From the IMG/VR virus record IMGVR_UViG_3300047440_000072, positions 1-41,124 of that record: DNA of 41,124 bases. The stretch is one strand, 5' to 3'. Under the pieces are notes generated by a model. The model ran no database searches, was not told the origin of the DNA, and saw only the letters and a program-made list of their open reading frames with translations. Below, piece after piece: positions 6,949-12,921 of this stretch. This DNA is from a virus. The first letter of the stretch is position 1; each line of letters starts with the position of its first letter. Position numbers and translations under genes: made by a program.

Positions 6949-6992
6949 GTCGTCTAGCCTAGGTGCTCCGGGGTCCGCCCGGTCGGTACCGA

Positions 6993-6998
6993 AGTATA
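6993..6998 (-). promoter_or_regulatory. Probable -10 element of the left early promoter
   Basis: On the minus strand TATACTT follows GGCGTGCCCGCT. The same TATACTT preceded by a GC-rich GCG.. stretch occurs in the divergent promoter at 7074 and at 10034. No good -35 is visible, so the GC box may be an activator or operator site. It serves the leftward operon starting at 6948. Confidence 0.45.
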
Positions 6999-7050
6999 AG
7001 CGGGCACGCCACTGGCGGGGGAGAGAATCGTATGTAATTCCTGGACTAGC

Positions 7051-7079
7051 TAGTAATCGCGGGCGCTCGCGCGTATACT
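7051..7079 (+). promoter_or_regulatory. Probable rightward early promoter
   Basis: A -10 TATACT (7074-7079) lies 30 bases before the ATG at 7109. The 17-base spacer contains GCGCTCGCGC (7063-7072), which also occurs at 9943-9952; the related GCGCTGCGCG lies before the TATACT at 10034. The -35 is weak (TAGTAA). With the leftward TATACT at 6998, this makes the 160-bp gap a divergent control region. Confidence 0.45.
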
Positions 7080-7108
7080 TAAATTCCCCCGCCGTCTAGG
7101 AGAAAATT

Positions 7109-7375
7109 ATGCCTCGTAAGGGAGTTCACTCTATTCCCCGACCTGCTATACCTGAAGGATGGTGCTTCACGGTAGAGGCGTCACGTATACTGAATGTCCA
7201 TACAAGCGCTGTCAATGATCCAGTCGTTCGGTATGATGTCCCATACCGCAAAGTACAAGGTTGGGTCATTTACCATATTGACAGTCTCAAACTGGTCGCC
7301 AAAGAGATTGAAGCTATAAGGGCGTCCAAGAAGGACAAGAGGTATCGTCAGCCGCAGGAGACAAGTAATGCCTAA
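7109..7375 (+). CDS. Small winged-helix-like DNA-binding protein (88 aa)
   Basis: Residues about 18-60 (WCFTVEASRILNVHTSAVN, then VPYRKVQGWVIYHIDSL) fit the layout of MerR/excisionase-type winged helices: a helix, a turn with N-V-H-T-S, a recognition helix and a wing that returns to a strand. The C-terminus is basic (RASKKDKRYRQ). AGGAGA lies 7 bases before the ATG. Its last codons overlap the primase-helicase start by 8 bases. Inference: it is a regulator or replication-initiation accessory protein, and the repeated GCGCTCGCGC boxes nearby are candidate sites. The assignment is from pattern only. Confidence 0.55.
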   Translation: MPRKGVHSIPRPAIPEGWCFTVEASRILNVHTSAVNDPVVRYDVPYRKVQGWVIYHIDSLKLVAKEIEAIRASKKDKRYRQPQETSNA

Positions 7376-9593
7376 GTTCCCAGCCCCAATAAATATAAAC
7401 ACTCTGGCTCCTGTAATTGCTAAACGCAGGATGACCTACGAGGATGCGACGGCCATAGATCTCAAAGTGCTCACCCCGGAGCAGCTTAAAGAGGAGGTTG
7501 GTTTCATACCCCCCGGACTAGAGTCAGCTCAGCGGCTCGTGTACTTCGACGTTGAGGGCCACCCGGTTATTGACCCAAAGACTGGGAAAGAGTTCGCACG
7601 ATTCAAGTTAGTGTACGTCGATGGATGGGTACACAGCTCCCCCAAGTACATGCGGTATGCGCAGCGAGGGGGTACTTCTGGAAATATGACATATGTACCC
7701 CGAGGGGTGGGCATAGACTGGATAGCGGTGACCTCGGACCCCAAAGAGCCGATCATGATCACTGAGGGGGAGTACAAGGCAATCACAGCCTGTAAGGCGG
7801 GCATAGCTACGGTGGGGCTCTCTGGGATCAACTCAATTGATCCTCAAAGCCGTAAGATGACGGTGCCCCTGGAAAGCATCACCTACGTAGGTCGACCAAT
7901 TCCTATCTGCTTTGACGCCGAGCCGGAGTGTACGGAGGATGAGCCCCTTCGCCCCGCTATTGAGCTGAAGGCGGCCAAGGCCTTGGCGAGCAAACTGACC
8001 ACACTGGGCGCCGAGCCCTACATGGTCTACATTGCTAAGACAGAGACCTTCCTGAAGCAGAATCCCAGGGTTAAGATGGGCGTGGACGACTTCTTCCACG
8101 CCGGAGGGACGCAGGATGAGCTAATGGCCACCGCTACCCCGGTGCCGGAGGAGAATCTGATTCTAGCAGGAATGTGCCAGGATTGGTGCGTGTACTTGGG
8201 GTCGAAGCCCTTCGTAATGAATAGGCATCGCCCGGTCCATAAGCACTCGCCCGGGGACTTCAAGCAGACTATCGTAGCTGATAAGAGAATCAAAGTACAG
8301 GATGGGGAGCGATTCAAAGTGTTACCTGCCGGGGAGGTCTTCCTACAGAGTCCGCTCCGCCCCGTGTTCCATAAGATGTGCTTCGATCCAGGAAGCGAGT
8401 TTGGGCTAAACCAGGATAAGGGGGCGTTCAATACTTGGGTGGGAATGGCAACCTTGCCCGGACTGAAGGGGCCTGCCGAGTTTGACCGGGATATTGCTCT
8501 GTTCCATAGGTACCTAGGCGGCATGGTCGGGGAGGAGAATGTGGAGTATGTCGAGAAGTGGATGGCTCACATTATTCAGAAGCCCGAGGAGAAGACCACG
8601 ATTGCCATTGTCTTGGCGGGTAAGACAGAAGGGACAGGCAAGTCATTATTCGGGGTCCTAATTGGCGCTCTGGTCGGGGAACGATACCGTGTACAGAAGA
8701 CGTTCGATGAGATATTTGACCACTATGGGGGCCATAATCTGGAGAGCAAGTTGCTCGTACAGATTGAGGAGTCGGAGGGGGTCAGCAAGATGAAGATGGC
8801 GCGTCTGCGGGACTTCGTGACCAATAAGAGCGTCACCATTAACATGAAGAACGTGGCTACATACGACAGCGATAACCTGGCCCGGGTACTTATCACGGCG
8901 AATAGTCTCACGCCTATCAAGATGGAGGAGACCAGCCGTCGTTGGTTCGTTACCAGGACGACCCTGACGGAGGAGCAGGTCAAGGGTTGGTGGAGCGAGT
9001 GGGTTAGAAGGGAAGTGTGGGAACGCTTCTGTCTGGATAAGAGTGAGGATGGAGACTGGCCCCGCCGCCATCTTATGTACCATCTGAAGAATTGTGTAGA
9101 CTTGCGCTATTGGGAGCCAAACGCCCCCGTGCCCATGACCGAAGCGGCGGAGGACATGATTGAGGCCTCCAACGGTGCCGGAGAGCTGGGAATTGTGGAA
9201 CTGTATGGAATGCTGGTACAAGACAAGGAGGGTTTCCTTATCCTGCCCAAGAATGTCCAAGCGCTCAACTCTAGCTTCTGGACCACCATGATTGACTACG
9301 TCAAAAACAAAGGGGGAACGGTGCTGAGAATGGAGACCAAAGCATACGGAGAGAAGTTTGACGCCCGTGTTTTGTGCCCCCCGGGGTCGGCCCCCCCGAC
9401 TCGGTTAGAGGGTATGGGAAATGGGAGGAAGCGTCCTGTCCTTGACCTCACTAAATGGGGTAAGGATCAGGCGGATTACATGCGTGCCAAGGACCGTTTG
9501 ATTGCCTGTTTTGAGCAAGTGGCCCCTATTTTGCGCCTTTCGGACGATCAACTCACGGCTGTACGCCGCTACAAGGGCACAAAGTACTCGTGA
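7368..9593 (+). CDS. Primase-helicase (toprim-like DUF3854 plus superfamily 3-like ATPase)
   Basis: The N-terminal half carries a toprim-like domain (DUF3854 type): E133 in ITEGE, D183 in PICFDAEP and D240-D241 in GVDDFF. The C-terminal half is an SF3/D5-like helicase with Walker A G-K-T-E-G-T-G-K-S (418-426), Walker B-like LLVQIEE (462-468), and a sensor region LARVLITANS. Such fusions prime and unwind phage DNA for replication. At 741 residues it has a normal length. AGGAG precedes the ATG, which overlaps the upstream regulator. It is the only large replication gene on the plus strand and is followed by a structured G-rich non-coding region that may be its origin. Confidence 0.88.
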   Translation: MPKFPAPININTLAPVIAKRRMTYEDATAIDLKVLTPEQLKEEVGFIPPGLESAQRLVYFDVEGHPVIDPKTGKEFARFKLVYVDGWVHSSPKYMRYAQRGGTSGNMTYVPRGVGIDWIAVTSDPKEPIMITEGEYKAITACKAGIATVGLSGINSIDPQSRKMTVPLESITYVGRPIPICFDAEPECTEDEPLRPAIELKAAKALASKLTTLGAEPYMVYIAKTETFLKQNPRVKMGVDDFFHAGGTQDELMATATPVPEENLILAGMCQDWCVYLGSKPFVMNRHRPVHKHSPGDFKQTIVADKRIKVQDGERFKVLPAGEVFLQSPLRPVFHKMCFDPGSEFGLNQDKGAFNTWVGMATLPGLKGPAEFDRDIALFHRYLGGMVGEENVEYVEKWMAHIIQKPEEKTTIAIVLAGKTEGTGKSLFGVLIGALVGERYRVQKTFDEIFDHYGGHNLESKLLVQIEESEGVSKMKMARLRDFVTNKSVTINMKNVATYDSDNLARVLITANSLTPIKMEETSRRWFVTRTTLTEEQVKGWWSEWVRREVWERFCLDKSEDGDWPRRHLMYHLKNCVDLRYWEPNAPVPMTEAAEDMIEASNGAGELGIVELYGMLVQDKEGFLILPKNVQALNSSFWTTMIDYVKNKGGTVLRMETKAYGEKFDARVLCPPGSAPPTRLEGMGNGRKRPVLDLTKWGKDQADYMRAKDRLIACFEQVAPILRLSDDQLTAVRRYKGTKYS

Positions 9594-9594
9594 A

Positions 9595-9697
9595 GGGGGG
9601 TTCGGGGGGGTCGAGAGGGGGGAGCGGCTGAAAAGCGTTATAGATCAAAAGGTTAGTTTCTGTTAGACCCCCTAGACCCCCCGGACCCCCCGAGTTT
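9595..9697 (+). terminator. Large G/C-run inverted repeat followed by T5
   Basis: The left arm GGGGGGTTCGGGGGGGTC (9595-9612) pairs almost perfectly with GACCCCCCGGACCCCCC (9675-9691), with one mismatch and one extra G. The loop is about 62 bases. GAG then TTTTT follow the right arm. It begins two bases after the primase-helicase stop, so it may end that transcript. The same arms could instead form G-quadruplex/i-motif structures. Confidence 0.5.
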
Positions 9698-9748
9698 TTG
9701 ATTAGATAGGTAACGGTTTGGTAGCTCTCTCCCCTAGATCGTTTTTGT

Positions 9749-9776
9749 GGGAGGGGGGTCGGGGGGTCGGGGGGGG
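9749..9776 (+). other. G-quadruplex motif (G3-A-G6-TC-G6-TC-G8)
   Basis: Four G-runs of 3, 6, 6 and 8 bases separated by 1-2 bases satisfy the standard G3+N1-7 rule with very short loops, predicting a very stable parallel quadruplex on the plus strand. A complementary C-run set at 9668-9691 gives three G-runs on the minus strand. Confidence 0.75.
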
Positions 9777-10010
9777 CGGAACTAGGGTTTACACTGGTGT
9801 GTTATGGCCCCCAGGACAGGGCAGGATAGGGGTGATTTCTTGGCCCCTGCCATGTACATCATGTTGATGTTGCCCCTATCGGCACCATGCCTGTGATAGT
9901 GAAAATTAACTAGACTTTCAGCCGAAAATAGGGTACTCACGCGCGCTCGCGCTCCTTACGTTAGTACACCCTCGGCTATCGACCCACGCCGCGCCATAGC
10001 GAAAAACGAT

Positions 10011-10039
10011 TAGCCACGCGGCGCTGCGCGGGCTATACT
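10011..10039 (+). promoter_or_regulatory. Probable promoter for the 132-aa gene
   Basis: TAGCCA (10011-10016; 4 of 6 to TTGACA), a 17-base GC-rich spacer containing GCGCTGCGCG, and TATACT (10034-10039) lie 52 bases before the ATG at 10091. The element matches the divergent early promoters near 7000 in having a GC box next to TATACTT. Confidence 0.55.
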
Positions 10040-10090
10040 TCTCTTCATCGGTAGGCGAGGTGCTTACCGACTAACCTAAGTGAGAACCGT

Positions 10091-10489
10091 ATGAAAAAGA
10101 TTTTCGTGAATGCCGCTACTGAAGTTCGTACTCTGTCCCCCTTCGCCTACCGTGACCCGATTAAGAGCCTGGAGAAATCGAATGAGGCCCGCGTCGAAGT
10201 CGACGGTGTTCGGGTGTTCCGCTCCTGCGTTACGTCTGGCCGTGACGTTAAGAACGCTGCGAGAGCCCTGAAGTACCACCTGTACTTCTATGCGACCGAA
10301 GCCGATGCTAAGGTTGGCCCTGCTGCCCGCGAGTTCCTGCCGATTACCTCTGCCGAGTATGCCGAGTATAAGGGTAACCCCTCTAGCGTTATCTCCCTCG
10401 TTTCGGCTAGCGAAGCCCCCGCGGTCGCCGTCGAGCCCGTCGCCGAAGCCCCGAAGCGTAAGGCGAAGCGCGAAAAGGTCGCCGCGTAA
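10091..10489 (+). CDS. Hypothetical protein with basic tail (132 aa)
   Basis: A compact N-terminal part of about 95 residues (starting MKKIFVNAATEVRTLS) is followed by an Ala/Pro/Val linker (SEAPAVAVEPVAEAPK) and a strongly basic end (RKAKREKVAA). This is the shape of a small nucleic-acid-binding protein. It has its own promoter and a stable stem-loop directly after the stop, so it forms a single-gene unit that could be highly expressed. GC-rich third positions match the late genes. I do not recognise it. Confidence 0.7.
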   Translation: MKKIFVNAATEVRTLSPFAYRDPIKSLEKSNEARVEVDGVRVFRSCVTSGRDVKNAARALKYHLYFYATEADAKVGPAAREFLPITSAEYAEYKGNPSSVISLVSASEAPAVAVEPVAEAPKRKAKREKVAA

Positions 10490-10508
10490 ATAGGGGTAAC
10501 CCCTAGTA

Positions 10509-10530
10509 GACTAGCCCTTCGGGGCTAGTC
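10509..10530 (+). terminator. UUCG-capped stem-loop
   Basis: GACTAGCCC (10509-10517) pairs perfectly with GGGCTAGTC (10522-10530) around a TTCG tetraloop closed by C-G, an extra-stable hairpin. There is no T-run after it, so it may stabilise the 3' end of the upstream mRNA or act as a weak terminator before the two small genes that follow. Confidence 0.6.
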
Positions 10531-10547
10531 CTAACCCGAGAACCGAC

Positions 10548-10637
10548 ATGCTTGACATCCTGCTCCTCCCCGTGTTTATCCTGGCTCTAGGCTGGTGGGG
10601 TCTGATCCCCTGGCTGCTCGTGGTGGTGTTCGTATGA
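10548..10637 (+). CDS. Tiny membrane protein (29 aa)
   Basis: An almost entirely hydrophobic 29-residue protein: MLDILLLPVFILALGWWG then LIPWLLVVVFV. Its TGA overlaps the ATG of the next gene (ATGA), supporting translation. The ribosome site is weak (CCCGAG). The pattern is one or two membrane passes with a central GWWG turn. It sits just before the late region, where a small holin could be placed, but no endolysin is beside it. Function unknown. Confidence 0.5.
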   Translation: MLDILLLPVFILALGWWGLIPWLLVVVFV

Positions 10638-10798
10638 CCCGCAGCGAGATAGCCCGAGCCAGAGACGCAGCCAAAGCCAAGGCGCAGGCCTATGAGCCGG
10701 GCCTGGTGGCTGAGGCCTGGTGGCGAGAGTACAGACGCCTAGCTAAGCTGTATAACTCCCTACCTATGGAGGTACGCTTCCATACTCGCAACCCCTAG
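10634..10798 (+). CDS. Small basic hypothetical protein (54 aa)
   Basis: The protein starts MTRSEIARARDAAKAKAQAYEP and is basic and helical (EAWWREYRRLAKLYNSL). The ATG at 10634 is coupled to the upstream membrane gene by ATGA. A terminator-like hairpin starts five bases after the stop. The family is not recognised. Confidence 0.6.
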   Translation: MTRSEIARARDAAKAKAQAYEPGLVAEAWWREYRRLAKLYNSLPMEVRFHTRNP

Positions 10799-10802
10799 TC
10801 CT

Positions 10803-10830
10803 TGCCCCCTTCGTGGGGCATTTGCTTTGT
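10803..10830 (+). terminator. Rho-independent-like terminator
   Basis: TGCCCC (10803-10808) and GGGGCA (10815-10820) form a stem around CTTCGT, followed by TTTGCTTTGT. It immediately follows the 54-aa gene stop and would separate the middle genes from the late operon. Confidence 0.6.
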
Positions 10831-10949
10831 CTGCTCGGCATTCGTTGTTTGTGCTACTGTTGTTGCCTTGTTTTTGTGAATGTAATGAGGCGGGGCGGGG
10901 GCTAGGTGTGTGAGTCTCCTGGCTTCCCCTCTAAGTGACCCCAATATTT

Positions 10950-11003
10950 GGTTGTCAGCACGTTTTGCACCGAAATTTTTCAGATTTTCTGGTGCATGCA
11001 ACC
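10950..11003. repeat. Nested inverted repeat upstream of terminase
   Basis: Outer arms GGTTG (10950-10954) and CAACC (10999-11003) enclose inner arms TGCACC (10966-10971) and GGTGCA (10991-10996). The loop is an A/T-rich stretch (GAAATTTTTCAGATTTTCT). It could be a terminase recognition or transcription control structure. Confidence 0.45.
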
Positions 11004-11016
11004 AATACTCGACGCG

Positions 11017-11072
11017 AATGCAGCAAAAGTCGGCCCGCTTCCGTACCCTAGCCCGCGACTTTTGCCTGCATT
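11017..11072. repeat. 16-17 bp inverted repeat upstream of terminase
   Basis: AATGCAGCAAAAGTCG (11017-11032) is the reverse complement of CGACTTTTGCCTGCATT (11056-11072) apart from one extra base. The loop is 23 bases. It ends 21 bases before the -35 of the late promoter. It is the longest near-perfect palindrome noticed in the window, a candidate pac/cos element or operator. Confidence 0.7.
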
Positions 11073-11092
11073 AGCCCCTTTCGCTTGTGGAC

Positions 11093-11121
11093 TTTACTTC
11101 CCCCGGCGACCGAGGTAGAAT
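11093..11121 (+). promoter_or_regulatory. Late operon promoter (TTTACT-17-TAGAAT)
   Basis: TTTACT (11093-11098; 4 of 6), a 17-base spacer, and TAGAAT (11116-11121; 5 of 6) precede the small terminase. The -10 is identical to the one used by three minus-strand promoters. The predicted start (about 11128) is almost at the ATG at 11130, so the first mRNA may be nearly leaderless. Confidence 0.65.
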
Positions 11122-11129
11122 CGGGCCCC

Positions 11130-11549
11130 ATGGATGCCCAGCCAATACCGCCGGTTGAGAGGGACCCCGCCCTCCAAGCACTACTTGACGCCCCCGAGCT
11201 GGTCCTACAGGGCCTTGACCTACAGATGTCCCCCGAGCTGACCCGGCTCCTTGAGCGCGGTCTGATCGGGAACAGCCTCCCACCCATATTAAAGGACTCA
11301 AAAGCAGCTAAGGCGTTCCAGCAGGCCTTTGAAATGATTGGTGGGGTCCCACGCCTCGCATTATGGGCGGACCAGAATCCGACCAAGTTCTACACCCTGT
11401 ACTCCAAGCTTGTCCCCGCCACCGCCGAGATCCATGAGAAGCGGGACATAAACGTCACCATTTCCTGGGCCTCCGCTGAGCGCCTCTCATATCGGGCAGA
11501 CCCCAATTTGACGGTTGAGATGGACCCCGGGGGCGACCAAGATGGCTAA
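11130..11549 (+). CDS. Terminase small subunit (probable, 139 aa)
   Basis: The assignment rests mainly on position: it overlaps the large terminase by 8 bases and starts the packaging/head operon. The protein has a Pro-rich start (MDAQPIPPVERDPALQ), several helices (LTRLLERGLIG, AKAFQQAFEMIGG), and a beta-like end (DINVTISW) that may contact the large subunit. Small subunits normally recognise the packaging site as ring oligomers; the inverted repeats just upstream are candidate targets. No clear Shine-Dalgarno is present before ATG 11130 (a second ATG is at 11134), consistent with a leaderless or weakly initiated mRNA. A TTG start at 11085 would put the promoter inside the gene and is disfavoured. 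Confidence 0.65.
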   Translation: MDAQPIPPVERDPALQALLDAPELVLQGLDLQMSPELTRLLERGLIGNSLPPILKDSKAAKAFQQAFEMIGGVPRLALWADQNPTKFYTLYSKLVPATAEIHEKRDINVTISWASAERLSYRADPNLTVEMDPGGDQDG

Positions 11550-12921
11550 AACGTTTGAATATGTCCCCCGCCCCCATTTCTTGCCCTTCCACAACCGCAA
11601 GCAACGGTGGGCTAACCTCTGTACTCACCGCCGCGCGGGGAAAACCGTGGCCCTCGTCAATGACGTAATTGTTGGCTCCCTCCAGTGCCCAGAGCGCAAG
11701 CCTCAGCATGCCTACGTTGGACCCACGTTCACACAATCCAAGCGGATTGCCTGGGCATACCTGAAGGACTACAGTGAGCAGTACTGGTCCAAACCTCCGT
11801 CAGAGTCCGAGTTGAAAGTATCATTACATGGAGACCGCACAATTTACTGTTTGGGAGCAGACAATCCAGACTCCCTGCGGGGCATGTACCTTGACGGGGG
11901 TGTGGGGGATGAGTACGCGCTTTGGAGACCCTCTGTATTTTCCACTATCATCCGACCAGCCTTGTCAGACCGAACCGGCTGGTGGGTATTTGCTTCCACC
12001 CCACGAGGCAAGAATCTGTTCCACAAGGAGTGGAAGAAAGGGCTGAAGAACCCCAACGCCTACTTCTCTTTGATGTTACGGGCGTCTGAGTCAGGTATCA
12101 TTCCCCAGTGGGAACTTGATGCCCTCCGGGAGGACATGGACCCAGAGGAGTTCGCGCAGGAGTACGAGTGCTCATTTGATGCGGCCCTGAAGGGTGCGAT
12201 CTATGCCAATGAGGTCAACATGCTCTTCCTTGAGAAGCGCATCCGACCCCAGCTGTATGACCCCCACCTGCCAACCCACGTCATATTTGACCTGGGCTTC
12301 ACTGACGCCACCGTGGCGATCTACTGGCAAGAGTCCCCCCAGGACCAGTCTATCCGCATTGTAAATGTGGATAGCTCCCACGGGAAGGACATCCAGCACC
12401 ACATTGACGCCATTCTCGCCTTCAAGGGCCTCGGAGAGCTGGGGAGCGTTTGGCTCCCCCATGACGCCAAGGCCAGAAACCTACAAACCGGCCGGTCCAT
12501 CGTGGAGCAGTTCCTCGACAATGAGATCCGCCCCTCCCTGGTCCCTGGCCATAAGGTGCGGGACCGACTGGCCGCTACCCGGAAGCTGTTCCCTCAGATT
12601 TACATCAGTGAGGAGTGCTCCGAAGAGCTGGTTGAGGCCCTGAAGGGCTACCGTAGGGAGTGGGACGAGAACCGGCTGATGTTCTCCGACACCCCATTCC
12701 ATGACTGGTGCTCAGATTTTGCCGATGCGTTCGGGTATATGTGTGTTGTTGCCGCCCCCCGGTTCAACTCACCACACACTTCCGCCGACAACTCCCTTGA
12801 CGCCCGCAAAGCACGCTCCCGCAAGGCCACCCCAGCCACACCGTTCATCTCGGTCAACCTAGAGCACCTGTTTCAAGACCATGAGGACAGACTGAACTCG
12901 TCCAACCGGAGAATACAATGA
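11542..12921 (+). CDS. Terminase large subunit (459 aa)
   Basis: This is the ATP-driven DNA packaging motor and headful/cos nuclease. Visible motifs are Walker A H-R-R-A-G-K-T (29-35), Walker B with acidic pair D123-E124 in GGVGDEY, coupling motif STP (152-154), and RNase H-like nuclease acids D250 (VIFDLGFTD), D308 (HDAK) and D388/D392/D395 (HDWCSDFADAF). The length is typical. The start ATG at 11542 lies in the end of the small subunit; an in-frame upstream ATG at 11515 is further inside that gene and less likely. The stop overlaps the portal start (ATGA). It works with the portal at the procapsid vertex. Confidence 0.93.
   Translation: MAKTFEYVPRPHFLPFHNRKQRWANLCTHRRAGKTVALVNDVIVGSLQCPERKPQHAYVGPTFTQSKRIAWAYLKDYSEQYWSKPPSESELKVSLHGDRTIYCLGADNPDSLRGMYLDGGVGDEYALWRPSVFSTIIRPALSDRTGWWVFASTPRGKNLFHKEWKKGLKNPNAYFSLMLRASESGIIPQWELDALREDMDPEEFAQEYECSFDAALKGAIYANEVNMLFLEKRIRPQLYDPHLPTHVIFDLGFTDATVAIYWQESPQDQSIRIVNVDSSHGKDIQHHIDAILAFKGLGELGSVWLPHDAKARNLQTGRSIVEQFLDNEIRPSLVPGHKVRDRLAATRKLFPQIYISEECSEELVEALKGYRREWDENRLMFSDTPFHDWCSDFADAFGYMCVVAAPRFNSPHTSADNSLDARKARSRKATPATPFISVNLEHLFQDHEDRLNSSNRRIQ

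Larger units (their letters stand above)
9594..10090. other. 497-bp non-coding region, candidate replication origin
   Basis: No convincing gene is present. The region contains several runs of six or more G on the plus strand and matching C-runs, a large imperfect inverted repeat (9595-9691), a four-run G-quadruplex motif (9749-9776), a GCGCTCGCGC box (9943-9952) also found in the 7063 promoter, and a promoter at 10011-10039. Position directly after the primase-helicase plus such structure is what one expects of a phage origin; this is inference. Confidence 0.5.
10799..11129. other. 331-bp non-coding region before the terminase genes
   Basis: No gene is supported. The region holds a terminator-like hairpin (10803-10830), a T/G-rich stretch (10831-10880), two separate inverted-repeat structures (10950-11003 and 11017-11072), and the late promoter (11093-11121). 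Structured DNA directly before the small terminase is a usual place for a packaging site (pac or cos), which is inferred here. Confidence 0.6.

Noticed and set aside
9804-9896. 30-codon hydrophobic reading frame within the G-rich region
   Set aside because: No ribosome binding site, no coupling to a neighbour and it lies in a region with strong structure; not supported as a gene.
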